Part shown: positions 57,701-64,000 of the stretch, piece after piece
Layout: each line of letters starts with the position of its first letter
How positions within the stretch are numbered: the first letter of the stretch is position 1
Assembly: GCA_013397435.1 (NCBI GenBank)
Contig: VZRG01001324.1
Location: forward strand, 70,844 to 134,843
From: Erythrocercus mccallii
Lineage: Eukaryota > Chordata > Aves > Passeriformes > Dicruridae
DNA: 64,000 nt
Direction: 5' to 3'
Position numbers and translations under genes: made by a program
The notes under the pieces: model-generated
Told to the model about the DNA's origin: nothing
Database searches by the model: none
The model's input: the letters and a program-made list of their open reading frames with translations, nothing else

Positions 57701-60700
57701 TGCCAAGAGTTAATAAAGATGATGATTAGTAGGAAGAGAAGCTTAGAAGCAGCAGCTTGAAGCAGCAAAAGTGTACAATTCTGTGATTACAAGTAATGTG
57801 TACTTGATGCATTTATTATTACTACTTTATACTCTGGACAGTCAATATTTCTGGCCCTCCTATTGCTTTAACTACCTGCCATACACTTTTAAGCATGTCA
57901 AAAAGATCCCCAGAAACAAAGAAGCAAGCAGCATTGTTACAAATGCAAAACACCACTTTAGTGTAAGGTGCAAGACTCACCTCAGTCTCGAATTTGATCT
58001 GGTTCCATAAAGACTGACAAGTGACAAACCGTAGCTCAGTATCCTCTGAATCATAGCTTGTGCTTCTGAAATCATGACCTGGAAACACAGAAAGCAAAGG
58101 AAAGCAAAAAACATTTTTTTTCCTGAGACTAAAACAAAGCACCCAACTGTATATATACATTTCAAGGAGATGACTATTCTCTTAAGCAAATAATCAATTG
58201 CTGGTCTTTGGTAGAATAAGCAAGGGAATAAGCAGAACCTATTAACCAATTATGTGAGCAAAAGGTAAAGAAGAGGCTTCTATCTCAAGTCCCAGATAAG
58301 CTAAAGACCAAATCAGAGCGAACAGCCTTTATTATTAAAGCAAAAAAAAAAATCATCATCTTTCTCTTGTTTCAGAAAGTGGGTCCACCTGGTTGCCATT
58401 CAACCGAGCACCAGCAGTGGCTTGATCTCTAGAAAAGAGCCAGTTGATAAGCATGATCTCCTAAAGCACTAAACCCACCAAAACCAGTGACAATGTAAAT
58501 GACAAATGAGAGACATCCCTCCACCTCCATTTTCATTGTCTCCCCTATCAACTCATCTGTATTCCTAAGAAAAATCACTTAGAATACATAACCAACTCTA
58601 ATTACACAGATCTTAGACTTTTAGCTGAAGAAAATCCAGCCACCACATTATCTGGTAACACACCAAGGCATAATACTCTTTTTTTCACTATCAAAACTCA
58701 AACTATAGGTGCAAATGTCCTCAAAAGGACTTTTGTGGGGTGTGACAGTATTATCAACTATTGATGCAGAGGAGTTTTGCACAACTAAAACTTCACTTTT
58801 TAGCCCACAGGACTGGGCTTCCAGACCAGACAGATGCACATCCAAGTATATGTTTTAGAACACCAACTGCTGTGAAAAGCCAAACCAGCTCACCTCTGCC
58901 TCTCTTTTAGGGCTAGTCCAGTCAAATTTATTTTTCCACCTCAAAGCATTTGTTAACTAGAACAATATGCTTAGTAGTTTATCCAAGCATTTCTAATCTC
59001 ACCAAAACAAAAACGTAATATCCAGTAAGGGTTAAAATTTCAATGTGGTCTAAGTGCACAGGCCTTGGCTGTTGCAGTAACTTGCAATGACAAAAATCTG
59101 GTCTCATTACTTTCCTCTCCATCTTTTTCATATAAATCGTCACACTTTTTGACAGCTCTAATGATAATAAAAGTAGTTCAACCTGGGAATAAAAACAGTA
59201 AGTTTCCCAACTGAGTCTCAAATAGCAATTTAAGATGCATTATTTCTGGTTCCAAGACGAGTCAGCCCCCAAATGAAAACAGATCTGCATACACATCTAG
59301 CATCTATACAGCAAATACTAGTGGACAAAAGCCACAAATGGCTTTTCTTCCTTCTTTTCCACAAGAAACTTTGGCAAAATACCCAGAATGTGAGATTTAT
59401 GGACAGGATATAATTTCTGACTCCCACAGCCTAAACCTTCAGGTGAATTGTTTCTCTGTTAGTAAAAAACTTATGGTAGCATGGTGAGGAGTTATCTTGT
59501 AAAAAAAAGTGCAAAGACAAAGATGGCTATACAAGCTTGATTGCTGGAGATCAGAAAAGCCCAGCATTTACTCTAGCCAATAATTTCCTTGCATTCCTCT
59601 GAAGAAATCAGTTTTCAGCAATCAAGGAGTAAGAGAAAACCTCACACTATGACAGAACTCATGATATTAACTCAATCAGATGTGATGAACCTTTCAGGAT
59701 TAACCCTTCTCAAAAACAGAAACATAAATGAAAATGCACTAACCTGTTTTCTCAGATGATCTTCTCTTCTTGGTACTTGGTTTAAAAACAAAGCAGCCCT
59801 AGAGAACATCAAAAAAACCCCACACAGACTTCAATACAAGCATCAATCTGACTGGTTCCAGAGGCCACTTTATTGTCCTTTTATTTCAGTGCTCCATTAA
59901 ACCAATAATTTGCACTAAATTGCCAGCCTCTTAAGAATATCAAGTTACACATTGCCCCTTTATATTTCTGTTTCAAGCTGGAACACTAGTGGAAGCAGTA
60001 ACCCAGTGCACTTGTTAGGAATTTTTCCATCTTTCCACTATGTTTGGCAATTCAACCATCAACTGGGCCAGCAGCAGATTCTTCAAATGTCTCAAAACTT
60101 GCAACAGGTTTAGAATTAAAAAGGAAATTATTCCCTGGGGACACATCATATGGTTTTCTCAGTACAGTTTCAGTTAAAAACAAAACAAAAGGTAAGAGGC
60201 TGAGATGAATGGAAAACACAATCCAGAATAATGCAATGAGTATTATTAAGTCACTTATAAAAGGAAATGACATGCCCAAGCCACAGTGAACTGCATTCCA
60301 TCTCAAAAAAAGTAGATGGTTAGAAGCAGAATGATAAATGGTTGAGAAAAGGTTCATATAAACCCCTCTGTTCCAAGGAATTCCTGTAGAGAAAAGTAAT
60401 CTCCCAGTTAGACCTATTTCATCATGCAAGTATTAAGCTTTGAGTTCTTGAAGATTTTTTTCATTTTCTTCTAGAAAATCTGAAATTTCTTCCCTCATCC
60501 TCTCTACAGAAACTCATCTCTTTTGAAGAGTTAAAAGATTTCCTATGTATCAGAAATCACACGCACTGTCCTGCTCTCACTATGAGGTTCAAGAGGGAAG
60601 CAAGAGGGAAGGAAACACCCAAGTGTCGGAAATCAACAGACCAATTCAATCCCTTATTTCTCAATGGAGATGCTTACACAAGGATCACTGAACTCAGCCT

Positions 60701-62310
60701 AGGATAGGCTCAGCCACTAGAGTAAGAATGATGTAGTGAAAATCAAACACCAGATGTATGTTCAATTTTGATCACAGTCACCAGTCCACTGAGTGACTTC
60801 AGACTTGTAGTTTCTTTTCCTACAAAAATAAGAAACTGCATTAAAACACCAATATTTACACTGACCCTCTCTGAAAAACAGCCTCACAAACTGGAGATGC
60901 CTTCAGACACATTCCATTTTACCACATATATTAAGGACCACTTAAAAACAGCTAGACAAAAGTAGTGGTTATTCTACAAGTGCTAAACACTCTGGAACAA
61001 TTCCACTGCAAAAGGGTGTCCTACAGATTTATTTGTGCTGCTGCACGCACAAATGGAATTGGCTACAATAAGTATGAATCATATACACAAAAGAAGAATG
61101 GATGCTTAATCAAACCAAACAAAAATACTGCTGAATTCTTTGCAAGCATTGGCTTTTCCACACCACTGAATGTGGCTGAGACCAGAATATAAAACTGCAA
61201 AGAAGTATAACATAGAAGACGTGGGAGGCAAGGTGAGGGGACATGAATCACTGCCAAAATATCAGGCAACAGCCATTATCAAAAGTGAAACCCAGCTGTT
61301 TTGGATTAAGTTTTAAATTTTTTAAGATTTAAGTTTGTTTGGAAGCACTTCACTTCTGGAAGTAATAACCAGCACAGTGCCTTCCACACCAAAGGATGCA
61401 GCTGCATATCACAGCTCAGTGAAAAACAATGGAAAGGGCAGGAGTCTTGTGATGATAAAACACACGCTGAGAACCACCGCTGTTGTTCACTGCATCATCA
61501 AGCAAGGGATGAAATAAGTTAAATGTTTCAATCCAACATTTCAAGTCCCTCTATTCATTAACACTCTGATGAATGCACTATACCTACTGCCCACTCTGAA
61601 CACAGCCCACATAAAAGCTTTTAATTCGGAAATATCAAGGCAATAACAGATATTTAACATTATGTGGGGCAGACAACACTTTTAGTTCTATTTCTTTGTT
61701 GAATTAGTTTTGGGGCGGGGGGATAGTTGGGACAAGCAATGAATGGGGCAGCAAGCAATGTCACCAGACTCCACTTGGCAGTGACAAAACCTACAGCCAC
61801 AACACCCCAGCTCTGTTCTGGGTGCGATTTACTCCAAGTAGGAATGGGTTTTGTTGTGCCAGGAAGGCAGCGGGCAGGTGACACGGCGGGGGTGACTCTC
61901 ATGGTGTGACTCCAGGACTGCCCTGTGCAGGGATAAGGGCCCTTGTGGACCTCTGGACAAGACACCTCGTGGACTCGATGGCCCTTGCGGGTCTCTTCAA
62001 AACCCAGGATACTCCGTGATTCTGTGGGACTGAGGTGAGGACAAACAGCGCCTTGGGCTACGCGAAACCGGGCCTGGATGAAGAGCCAGCAAGGCTTTGG
62101 GAAGCGGCGGGGAGCGGAACAGGGTAACCGGGAGCCTGGGCACCTGGGAGGCGGGAAGGGCAGCGGCTGGAGGAGGCGGGAAGAGGAGCAGGCGCAGGAC
62201 GCGGACGATGCCGCGGATGCAGCTCCCGCACAGGCCGCGCTGTTCCCTGAGGAGTCCCCCCCACCCCGCTCTCTCCCACTCCTCACCTTGGATACGGAGC
62301 ACGTGCTCAT
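27631..62310 (-). CDS. ORC3: ORC3, origin recognition complex subunit 3 (whole coding span, 20 exons)
   Basis: Twenty exons join in a continuous frame of 2151 nt (716 aa; human about 711). The product is a core subunit of the nuclear origin recognition complex (ORC1-6), which marks replication origins and loads MCM helicases. Recognised family stretches in order: N-terminal FVFKP with basic KKRR (residues 9-22), REIPTAALVLGVNVTDHDLT (about 99-118), SPPVVVIFKDMESF, LVFGIATSP, SSLLCIELFQSLSCKEHL (AAA+-like fold without a canonical Walker A, as usual for ORC3), FLYHDFSVQNFVKG, LRCLHVFTSSLPKYPLG, KTDLYHLQK (insertion region linked in the family to ORC6 binding), LHTALNN, APDICIVYKLHLECGRLINL and the C-terminal winged-helix end ELELLGFIKPSKQKTDHVAR...TWGGC. 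The start at 62310 is the first ATG in an upstream-open frame and aligns with human MATSSMSKG. It shares a promoter head to head with RARS2 and converges on AKIRIN2. Confidence 0.97.
28834..28913 (-). CDS. ORC3: ORC3 coding exon 19
   Basis: Residues 656-682: AFSTVVMAAEEPNADAASSD, then QVDDII and two bases of a His codon. The acceptor is TTCTAG. The donor consistent with the protein is CCA before GTATCC, which is poor at -1, +4 and +5. A stronger-looking CAG/GTGGAT lies 17 bp upstream in the exon, but would shift the frame in exon 20. Confidence 0.9.
29996..30112 (-). CDS. ORC3: ORC3 coding exon 18
   Basis: Residues 617-655: NQALKCDGGGISNKAPDICI, then VYKLHLECGRLINLVDWLE. The acceptor is TCATCAG, the donor AGAG before GTATGT. 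Confidence 0.97.
30388..30458. repeat. AT microsatellite with duplicated 13-bp motif
   Basis: Three copies of TATCTACT(A/G)TGAG, one left of and two right of a short run of TATATTATAT repeats. Intronic in ORC3 (intron 17). Confidence 0.7.
30778..31448 (-). mobile_element. CR1 LINE, 5'-truncated 3' portion
   Basis: On the minus strand the element ends in the CR1 signature: about CCTTAA, then GATTCTATGAATT at 30778. The preceding 600 bp are CR1-like throughout. The minus-strand frame at 31158-31394 encodes the end of the CR1 reverse-transcriptase ORF (LEFCVQFWAPHFKKDIEVLE is a recognisable piece). The copy is 5'-truncated and cannot be active. It sits in ORC3 intron 17 in the same orientation as the gene. 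Confidence 0.9.
33559..33700 (-). CDS. ORC3: ORC3 coding exon 17
   Basis: Residues 569-616, with LHEIVYFNAATVLRGHLNAA and PRTALHTALNNPHWYLK. The acceptor is TTTTTCAG, the donor GAAG before GTAAGA. Confidence 0.97.
34588..34685 (-). CDS. ORC3: ORC3 coding exon 16
   Basis: Residues 537-569: TLLELKESRRSKKLTKFEML, then RFEVVDYIDRLV. The acceptor is TTAAAG, the donor TAAG before GTGAGC. Confidence 0.96.
35172..35257 (-). CDS. ORC3: ORC3 coding exon 15
   Basis: Residues 508-536, ending SSQKELQKKTDLYHLQK; the KTDLYHLQK motif is invariant with human. The acceptor is TTCTAG, the donor GAAG before GTTAGG, a weaker donor. Confidence 0.95.
37589..37722 (-). CDS. ORC3: ORC3 coding exon 14
   Basis: Residues 463-508, with MLNKTDLVTMLQQCVEILMS and EKLKEFLTQFQNLE. 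The acceptor is TTTTAG, the donor GAAG before GTGGGT. Confidence 0.96.
38035..38072. repeat. A/C-rich low-complexity tract
   Basis: Runs of A separated by single or multiple C in ORC3 intron 13; simple sequence without other features. Confidence 0.7.
38243..38305 (-). mobile_element. CR1 LINE 3'-tail fragment
   Basis: TAGAATCCCAGAACC, then AAGTTGGAAGGGATCT and CATCTAGCCCAACC form the reverse complement of a CR1 3' end. It may extend further right, but similarity fades after about 38305. In ORC3 intron 13, sense to the gene. Confidence 0.75.
41487..41566 (-). CDS. ORC3: ORC3 coding exon 13
   Basis: Residues 437-463: IRELHCACLENRVWETEEYE and SSLQLA. The acceptor is TAACAG, the donor CAAG before GTGATT. 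The human counterpart is IRELYCTCLEKNIWDSEEYA. Confidence 0.96.
42411..42465. repeat. A/C-rich low-complexity tract
   Basis: AAAAACCCCAAACC-like sequence followed by CAACAACAAAAT in ORC3 intron 12. Similar A/C-rich tracts occur at 38035-38072 (intron 13) and 3229-3300. Confidence 0.7.
42485..42601 (-). CDS. ORC3: ORC3 coding exon 12
   Basis: Residues 398-436: EETEKLLEDLHAYHENYVSI, then LRCLHVFTSSLPKYPLGKQ. The acceptor is CTGTAG, the donor CAG before GTGATA. Confidence 0.97.
45500..45563 (-). CDS. ORC3: ORC3 coding exon 11
   Basis: A 64-nt exon for residues 376-397: YVEKQESGKQIELLTNDSFL and a final Lys (human YVEKQASEKQVALLTNERYLK). The acceptor is CATAAG, the donor AAAG before GTAAAA. It is too small for ORF callers and was found by searching the gap between exons 10 and 12 in the required phase. 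Confidence 0.95.
46035..46168 (-). CDS. ORC3: ORC3 coding exon 10
   Basis: Residues 332-376, with EHFYSQPLSVLCCHL and DQCENIRRLPSFR. The acceptor is TTTTTCAG, the donor GAAG before GTAAAG. Confidence 0.97.
47592..47705 (-). CDS. ORC3: ORC3 coding exon 9
   Basis: Residues 294-331, including LGEKVLQVLINIFLYHDFSV and QNFVKGFQ. The acceptor is CTTTTAG, the donor CAG before GTAGGC. In phase at both ends. Confidence 0.97.
48481..48640 (-). CDS. ORC3: ORC3 coding exon 8
   Basis: Residues 240-293, with LVFGIATSPMIIHRLLPHSV and SSLLCIELFQSLSCKEHLST. The acceptor is TATCCAG, the donor CAAG before GTAATT. Highly conserved with human. Confidence 0.97.
50305..50441 (-). CDS. ORC3: ORC3 coding exon 7
   Basis: Residues 195-240: KTDPETPSKKRNSSSRHWQS, then PPVVVIFKDMESFTTKVLQD and FIVIS. 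The acceptor is TTAAAG, the donor AGCAG before GTAATG. It encodes part of the AAA+-like core. Confidence 0.96.
51374..51528 (-). CDS. ORC3: ORC3 coding exon 6
   Basis: Residues 143-194, from IKNLMQKLMGQLMNCDIEVD to SLISWYESITK. The acceptor is TGTGAAG, with a weak pyrimidine tract, and the donor AAAG before GTATGT. Phase closes exactly with both neighbours. Confidence 0.93.
52277..52381 (-). CDS. ORC3: ORC3 coding exon 5
   Basis: Residues 108-143: VNVTDHDLTFRGLSDALQDN, then ITPYVALLEAKDCP. The acceptor is CCCTAG, the donor CCAG before GTAAAT. Confidence 0.97.
53616..53760 (-). CDS. ORC3: ORC3 coding exon 4
   Basis: Residues 60-108: QIQEDLNKQLLDNLVSFL ... KFREIPTAALVL plus one base. The acceptor is TTTGCAG, the donor TTAG before GTAATT. 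A strong match to human EELNKNLFDNLIEFL and REIPTAALVLG. Confidence 0.97.
55614..55632. repeat. (AAAC)n microsatellite
   Basis: About four and a half AAAC units in ORC3 intron 3. Confidence 0.85.
56076..56172 (+). mobile_element. CR1 LINE 3'-tail fragment
   Basis: Reads like a degraded CR1 tail on the plus strand: TGCTTTGAGGAGTT, GACTGGACAC, then CCCCTTCCAACCTGAATTAT. It lies about 190 bp left of the solo LTR in ORC3 intron 3, antisense to the gene. Confidence 0.7.
56359..57074 (+). mobile_element. solo LTR of an avian endogenous retrovirus
   Basis: A 716-bp element bounded by TGTTATAA (56359) and TTATAACA (57074), an 8-bp perfect terminal inverted repeat with TG...CA ends. It carries TATAAAA (56833-56839) and AATAAA (57018-57023) in the spacing expected for U3-R-U5 on the plus strand. 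Flanking TTCA and CTCA may be a diverged 4-bp target duplication. No primer-binding site follows and no polypurine tract precedes, so it is a solo LTR. A perfect 14-bp tandem duplication (CCAGGAGCCGAACC) lies at 56907-56934. It is antisense in ORC3 intron 3. Class (ERVK versus ERVL) is unresolved; I think this family also occurs in songbirds. Confidence 0.85.
57981..58078 (-). CDS. ORC3: ORC3 coding exon 3
   Basis: Residues 27-59, including DSEDTELRFVTCQSLWNQIK (human counterpart EPEDSKLRFETYQLIWQQMK). The acceptor is TTTCCAG, the donor GAG before GTGAGT. Confidence 0.95.
59744..59798 (-). CDS. ORC3: ORC3 coding exon 2
   Basis: Residues 9-27: GCFVFKPSTKKRRSSEKT. The acceptor is CTCTAG, the donor CAG before GTTAGT, phase 1. 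The basic KKRR is a likely nuclear localisation element. Confidence 0.95.
61973..62023 (+). mobile_element. CR1 LINE 3'-tail fragment
   Basis: GGACTCGATGGCCCTTG, GGTCTCTTCAAAACCCA, then TCCGTGATTCTGTG form a CR1 3' end on the plus strand. Similarity may begin somewhat further left (about 61900). It is in ORC3 intron 1, about 260 bp from exon 1. Confidence 0.8.
62287..62310 (-). CDS. ORC3: ORC3 coding exon 1
   Basis: Encodes MSTCSVSK, then CCAAG before a GTGAGG donor, phase 0. It lies inside the CpG island. The context at the ATG has G at -3. Open frame continues upstream with no further ATG, supporting this start. An E-box CACGTG lies within the exon. Confidence 0.92.
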
Positions 62311-62613
62311 GTCGCCCCTCGCCCGCCGGTGCCGGAGGAGAGGAGGAGGAGTTCCCCCGCATGCGCGCTCCCGACGCACCGCCCACCTCCCCGCGCGTCC
62401 CCGCGCCGCTGCCCCCCTCCCCTTTCCCTGAGTAGTGGTACAAGCCCCCTCTGCGCTGCGCCGCGCGATTCCTCCAGCCCCAGCGCAACCAATGGCCTCC
62501 TCCTCCCCCTGCAACCTGAGAATGGTACGCCCCAGCCCGCCCCTGGGCGGGCGGAAAGGAGCGGGGCGGGGGGGTAAGGGTCGGCCGTGGAGCTTCCGTC
62601 GGGCGGTGCGGCC

Positions 62614-62652
62614 ATGGCAGCAGGTTCCTTCCGGAGGAGCATTGCTTCCCAG
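62614..62652 (+). CDS. RARS2: RARS2 coding exon 1
   Basis: MAAGSFRRSIASQ, ending CCCAG before a GTAGGC donor, phase 0. One codon longer than human exon 1. Confidence 0.95.
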
Positions 62653-64000
62653 GTAGGCGCCGCTCCTTCCTACGGCTGGCGTGGAGCGGGAGTACCCCCT
62701 GAGCCAGATATCCTCTCCGTTCCCTCACTACGGCTCCCCCCTGCCCGGGCTGCTCACAGTGGGCGCGACCCGCAGCCGCGGGCTCAGCACGCGCTGCCCC
62801 GCCCCGCCCCTGCCCGGGGCGCGCTGTGGGGCTTCCCGCCGGGATTGGGGTGGAGCGACGGGGGGATAGCGACCATCCCTGGAGGTGTTCCAGGCCGGGG
62901 TGGATGGGGCTCTGAGCAGCCTGGCCTGCTGTGCGAGGTGTCCCTGCGCATGGCAGGGGTTGGAACGGGATGGTCTTTAAGGTCCCTACTAATCTACACC
63001 ATTCTGTCATTCCATGACTACTTCAGTCCATAATGGGTTCCATGGGATCCTTCGTGGAAAAAAAAATCAACTCTCTGTGGTGTTTTGCCTTGCCTTTTTT
63101 CTAAGGCTCCTTTAACATCTCTTAGGTTTGTGTTTTATTGTATTGTTCATGATAACTATGAAGTCTTCGCTTTTTTTTTACCTGGGCTGAAATAAGATTT
63201 CAGATATAAAAGGTGCACCCCCCGTGGGTATTTAAACAGGGAGCAGTGGTTTTCCTTGGATATTTGTCTTTTTAAGTCAATTTTTTCTTTATTTTCGATT
63301 TAGCTTTCAAAAGTTTTGGATCTGCCACCAGAGAATATAATAAAGTCCATATCTGCAGTTCCTGTCTCCAAAAAGCGGTAGTTGTTTACATTTTATCTTA
63401 CAATGTTGGTCATGTTTTATTATTTTATGTCATGCCTATTATTGCAAAAGCTTAACAAGACTTTAAGGAAAAAATACAGACAAAAACCTCAAACATTTAA
63501 TACCAATGTAATTATAAGATAGTTCAATCAAATTAAATCCTTGTATTTTTTTCAAGAAAGCTCAAAGTAAATATAATTGCTTACAAGCCTGTACAAATTA
63601 TGAGCAGTGCATGGATGGCAAATGCTTCAACACTGATGATCTGAATGTGAAACTGCTTAGAGCCAATGTGAAGTTACACAGGATTTTTTTTTCAGTGTCC
63701 TGCTCAAGAGTTGCCATTATGTTAGGAAGTACATTTTACTTATTCATGAGCATAGTTTTTGTTTATTCTGAGATGTTTTTCTCTCCATATCTACATTCTG
63801 ATTGTATTAGAGCAACAGTGATATTTGGTCTTCTAGTCCAGCTTTCTAAATATAGTGAATCTTCAGATATTTGTGACTAGGTTATGCTTGGCAATTACAC
63901 CTGTCATATGCAGAGTCGGCTTGGATCTGCCAAATCTCCCCAGGTTTTCAGCAGGTTTTTTTCATAATTTTCATATGTTGATTTTTTTCCAGGCATGTTG
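62614..64000 (+). CDS. RARS2: RARS2, mitochondrial arginyl-tRNA synthetase (partial, 5' end)
   Basis: Exons 62614-62652 and 63304-63377, plus a probable third from 63993, give the first about 40 residues of a protein of about 578 aa in human. RARS2 is the nuclear-encoded class I synthetase that charges mitochondrial tRNA-Arg in the matrix. The N-terminus MAAGSFRRSIASQ is Arg/Ser/Ala-rich without acidic residues, as expected of a mitochondrial targeting sequence. It aligns with human MACGFRRAIACQ, and exon 2 with [20 protein letters not shown]. The ATG has strong Kozak context (G at -3 and +4). No catalytic motif (HIGH, KMSK) falls in this window. Head to head with ORC3, as in other amniotes. 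Confidence 0.95.
62871..63018 (+). mobile_element. CR1 LINE 3' end
   Basis: About 150 bp matching the CR1 3' UTR on the plus strand: CCATCCCTGGAGGTGTTCCA, GGATGGGGCTCTGAGCAGCC, GGGGTTGGAAC, GGTCTTTAAGGTCCCT and the terminal ATTCTGTCATTCCATGA. In RARS2 intron 1, immediately after the CpG island, in the gene's orientation. Confidence 0.9.
63304..63377 (+). CDS. RARS2: RARS2 coding exon 2
   Basis: Residues 14-38: LSKVLDLPPENIIKSISAVP, then VSKK and two bases of an Arg codon. Length 74 nt, matching the human exon. The acceptor is GATTTAG. The donor GCG before GTAGTT lacks the usual +5 G. Confidence 0.94.
63993..64000 (+). CDS. RARS2: RARS2 exon 3, first 8 bases (cut by window end)
   Basis: A strong polypyrimidine tract and TTTTTTTCCAG precede GCATGTTG. 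In the phase left by exon 2 this reads Arg-His-Val and the first base of the next codon, compatible with human ...KEEVADF. The exon is truncated by the window edge. Confidence 0.7.

Larger units (their letters stand above)
62080..62860. promoter_or_regulatory. bidirectional CpG-island promoter of ORC3 and RARS2
   Basis: A CpG-dense block contains both first exons. The ORC3 ATG (62310, minus) and RARS2 ATG (62614, plus) are separated by 303 bp. Between them are a CCAAT box in good NF-Y context (62489-62493), an NRF1-like palindrome (CCGCATGCGCGC, 62357-62368, one mismatch to consensus), and GC boxes at about 62536-62575. No TATA box is evident. This is the classic form of a bidirectional housekeeping promoter; transcription starts are not determined. 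Confidence 0.85.

Noticed and set aside
61660..62514. 284-aa minus-strand frame and the 337-aa frame at 61997-63010
   Set aside because: They read through the ORC3 exon 1 donor into intron 1 and the CR1 tail, and the first begins at a TTG codon. Only the eight codons of ORC3 exon 1 (62287-62310) are real.
63611..63880. 89-aa plus-strand frame in RARS2 intron 2
   Set aside because: Hydrophobic because of T-rich intronic sequence; no homology or splice signals.

Overview
This is a vertebrate, almost certainly avian, nuclear genome window. The interspersed repeats are CR1 LINE tails and avian-type ERV LTRs, with no Alu, L1 or other mammalian SINEs. The gene order AKIRIN2 - ORC3 - RARS2 is the conserved amniote block that in human lies at 6q15. 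The reading frames diverge from human about as expected for a bird. I cannot name the species. The LTR families look like those of neoavian or passerine genomes, but that is recollection, not a search result.

Layout. Positions 1-5500 are intergenic DNA upstream of AKIRIN2 with a solo ERVK-like LTR (1343-1924, minus strand). A CpG island (about 5530-7300) holds the AKIRIN2 promoter and first exon. AKIRIN2 is on the plus strand: five coding exons from 6383 to 21920, 193 aa, with a 10.4-kb first intron and a last exon that encodes only the C-terminal Tyr-Val-Ser. About 4.5 kb of intergenic DNA (about 22660-27190) then separates AKIRIN2 from ORC3, whose 3' ends face each other. ORC3 is on the minus strand: 20 coding exons from 62310 down to 27631. 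I could resolve every one of them, and all splice phases close to a 716-aa protein. A second CpG island (about 62080-62860) is a head-to-head promoter: the ORC3 and RARS2 start codons are only 303 bp apart. RARS2 is on the plus strand from 62614 and runs off the right edge. Exons 1 and 2 are complete, and exon 3 probably starts at 63993.

Repeats inside the genes: a CR1 copy of about 670 bp in ORC3 intron 17, short CR1 tails in ORC3 introns 1, 3 and 13 and in RARS2 intron 1, and a 716-bp solo LTR antisense in ORC3 intron 3.

Function. AKIRIN2 is a nuclear adaptor that brings proteasomes into the nucleus and links transcription factors to chromatin remodellers. ORC3 is a core subunit of the replication origin recognition complex. 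RARS2 charges mitochondrial tRNA-Arg. They are housekeeping genes with no shared pathway; the shared ORC3/RARS2 promoter is the only evident regulatory link. I found no operon, CRISPR array, tRNA gene or clearly novel system. The observations below concern gene structure, promoter layout and fossil repeats.
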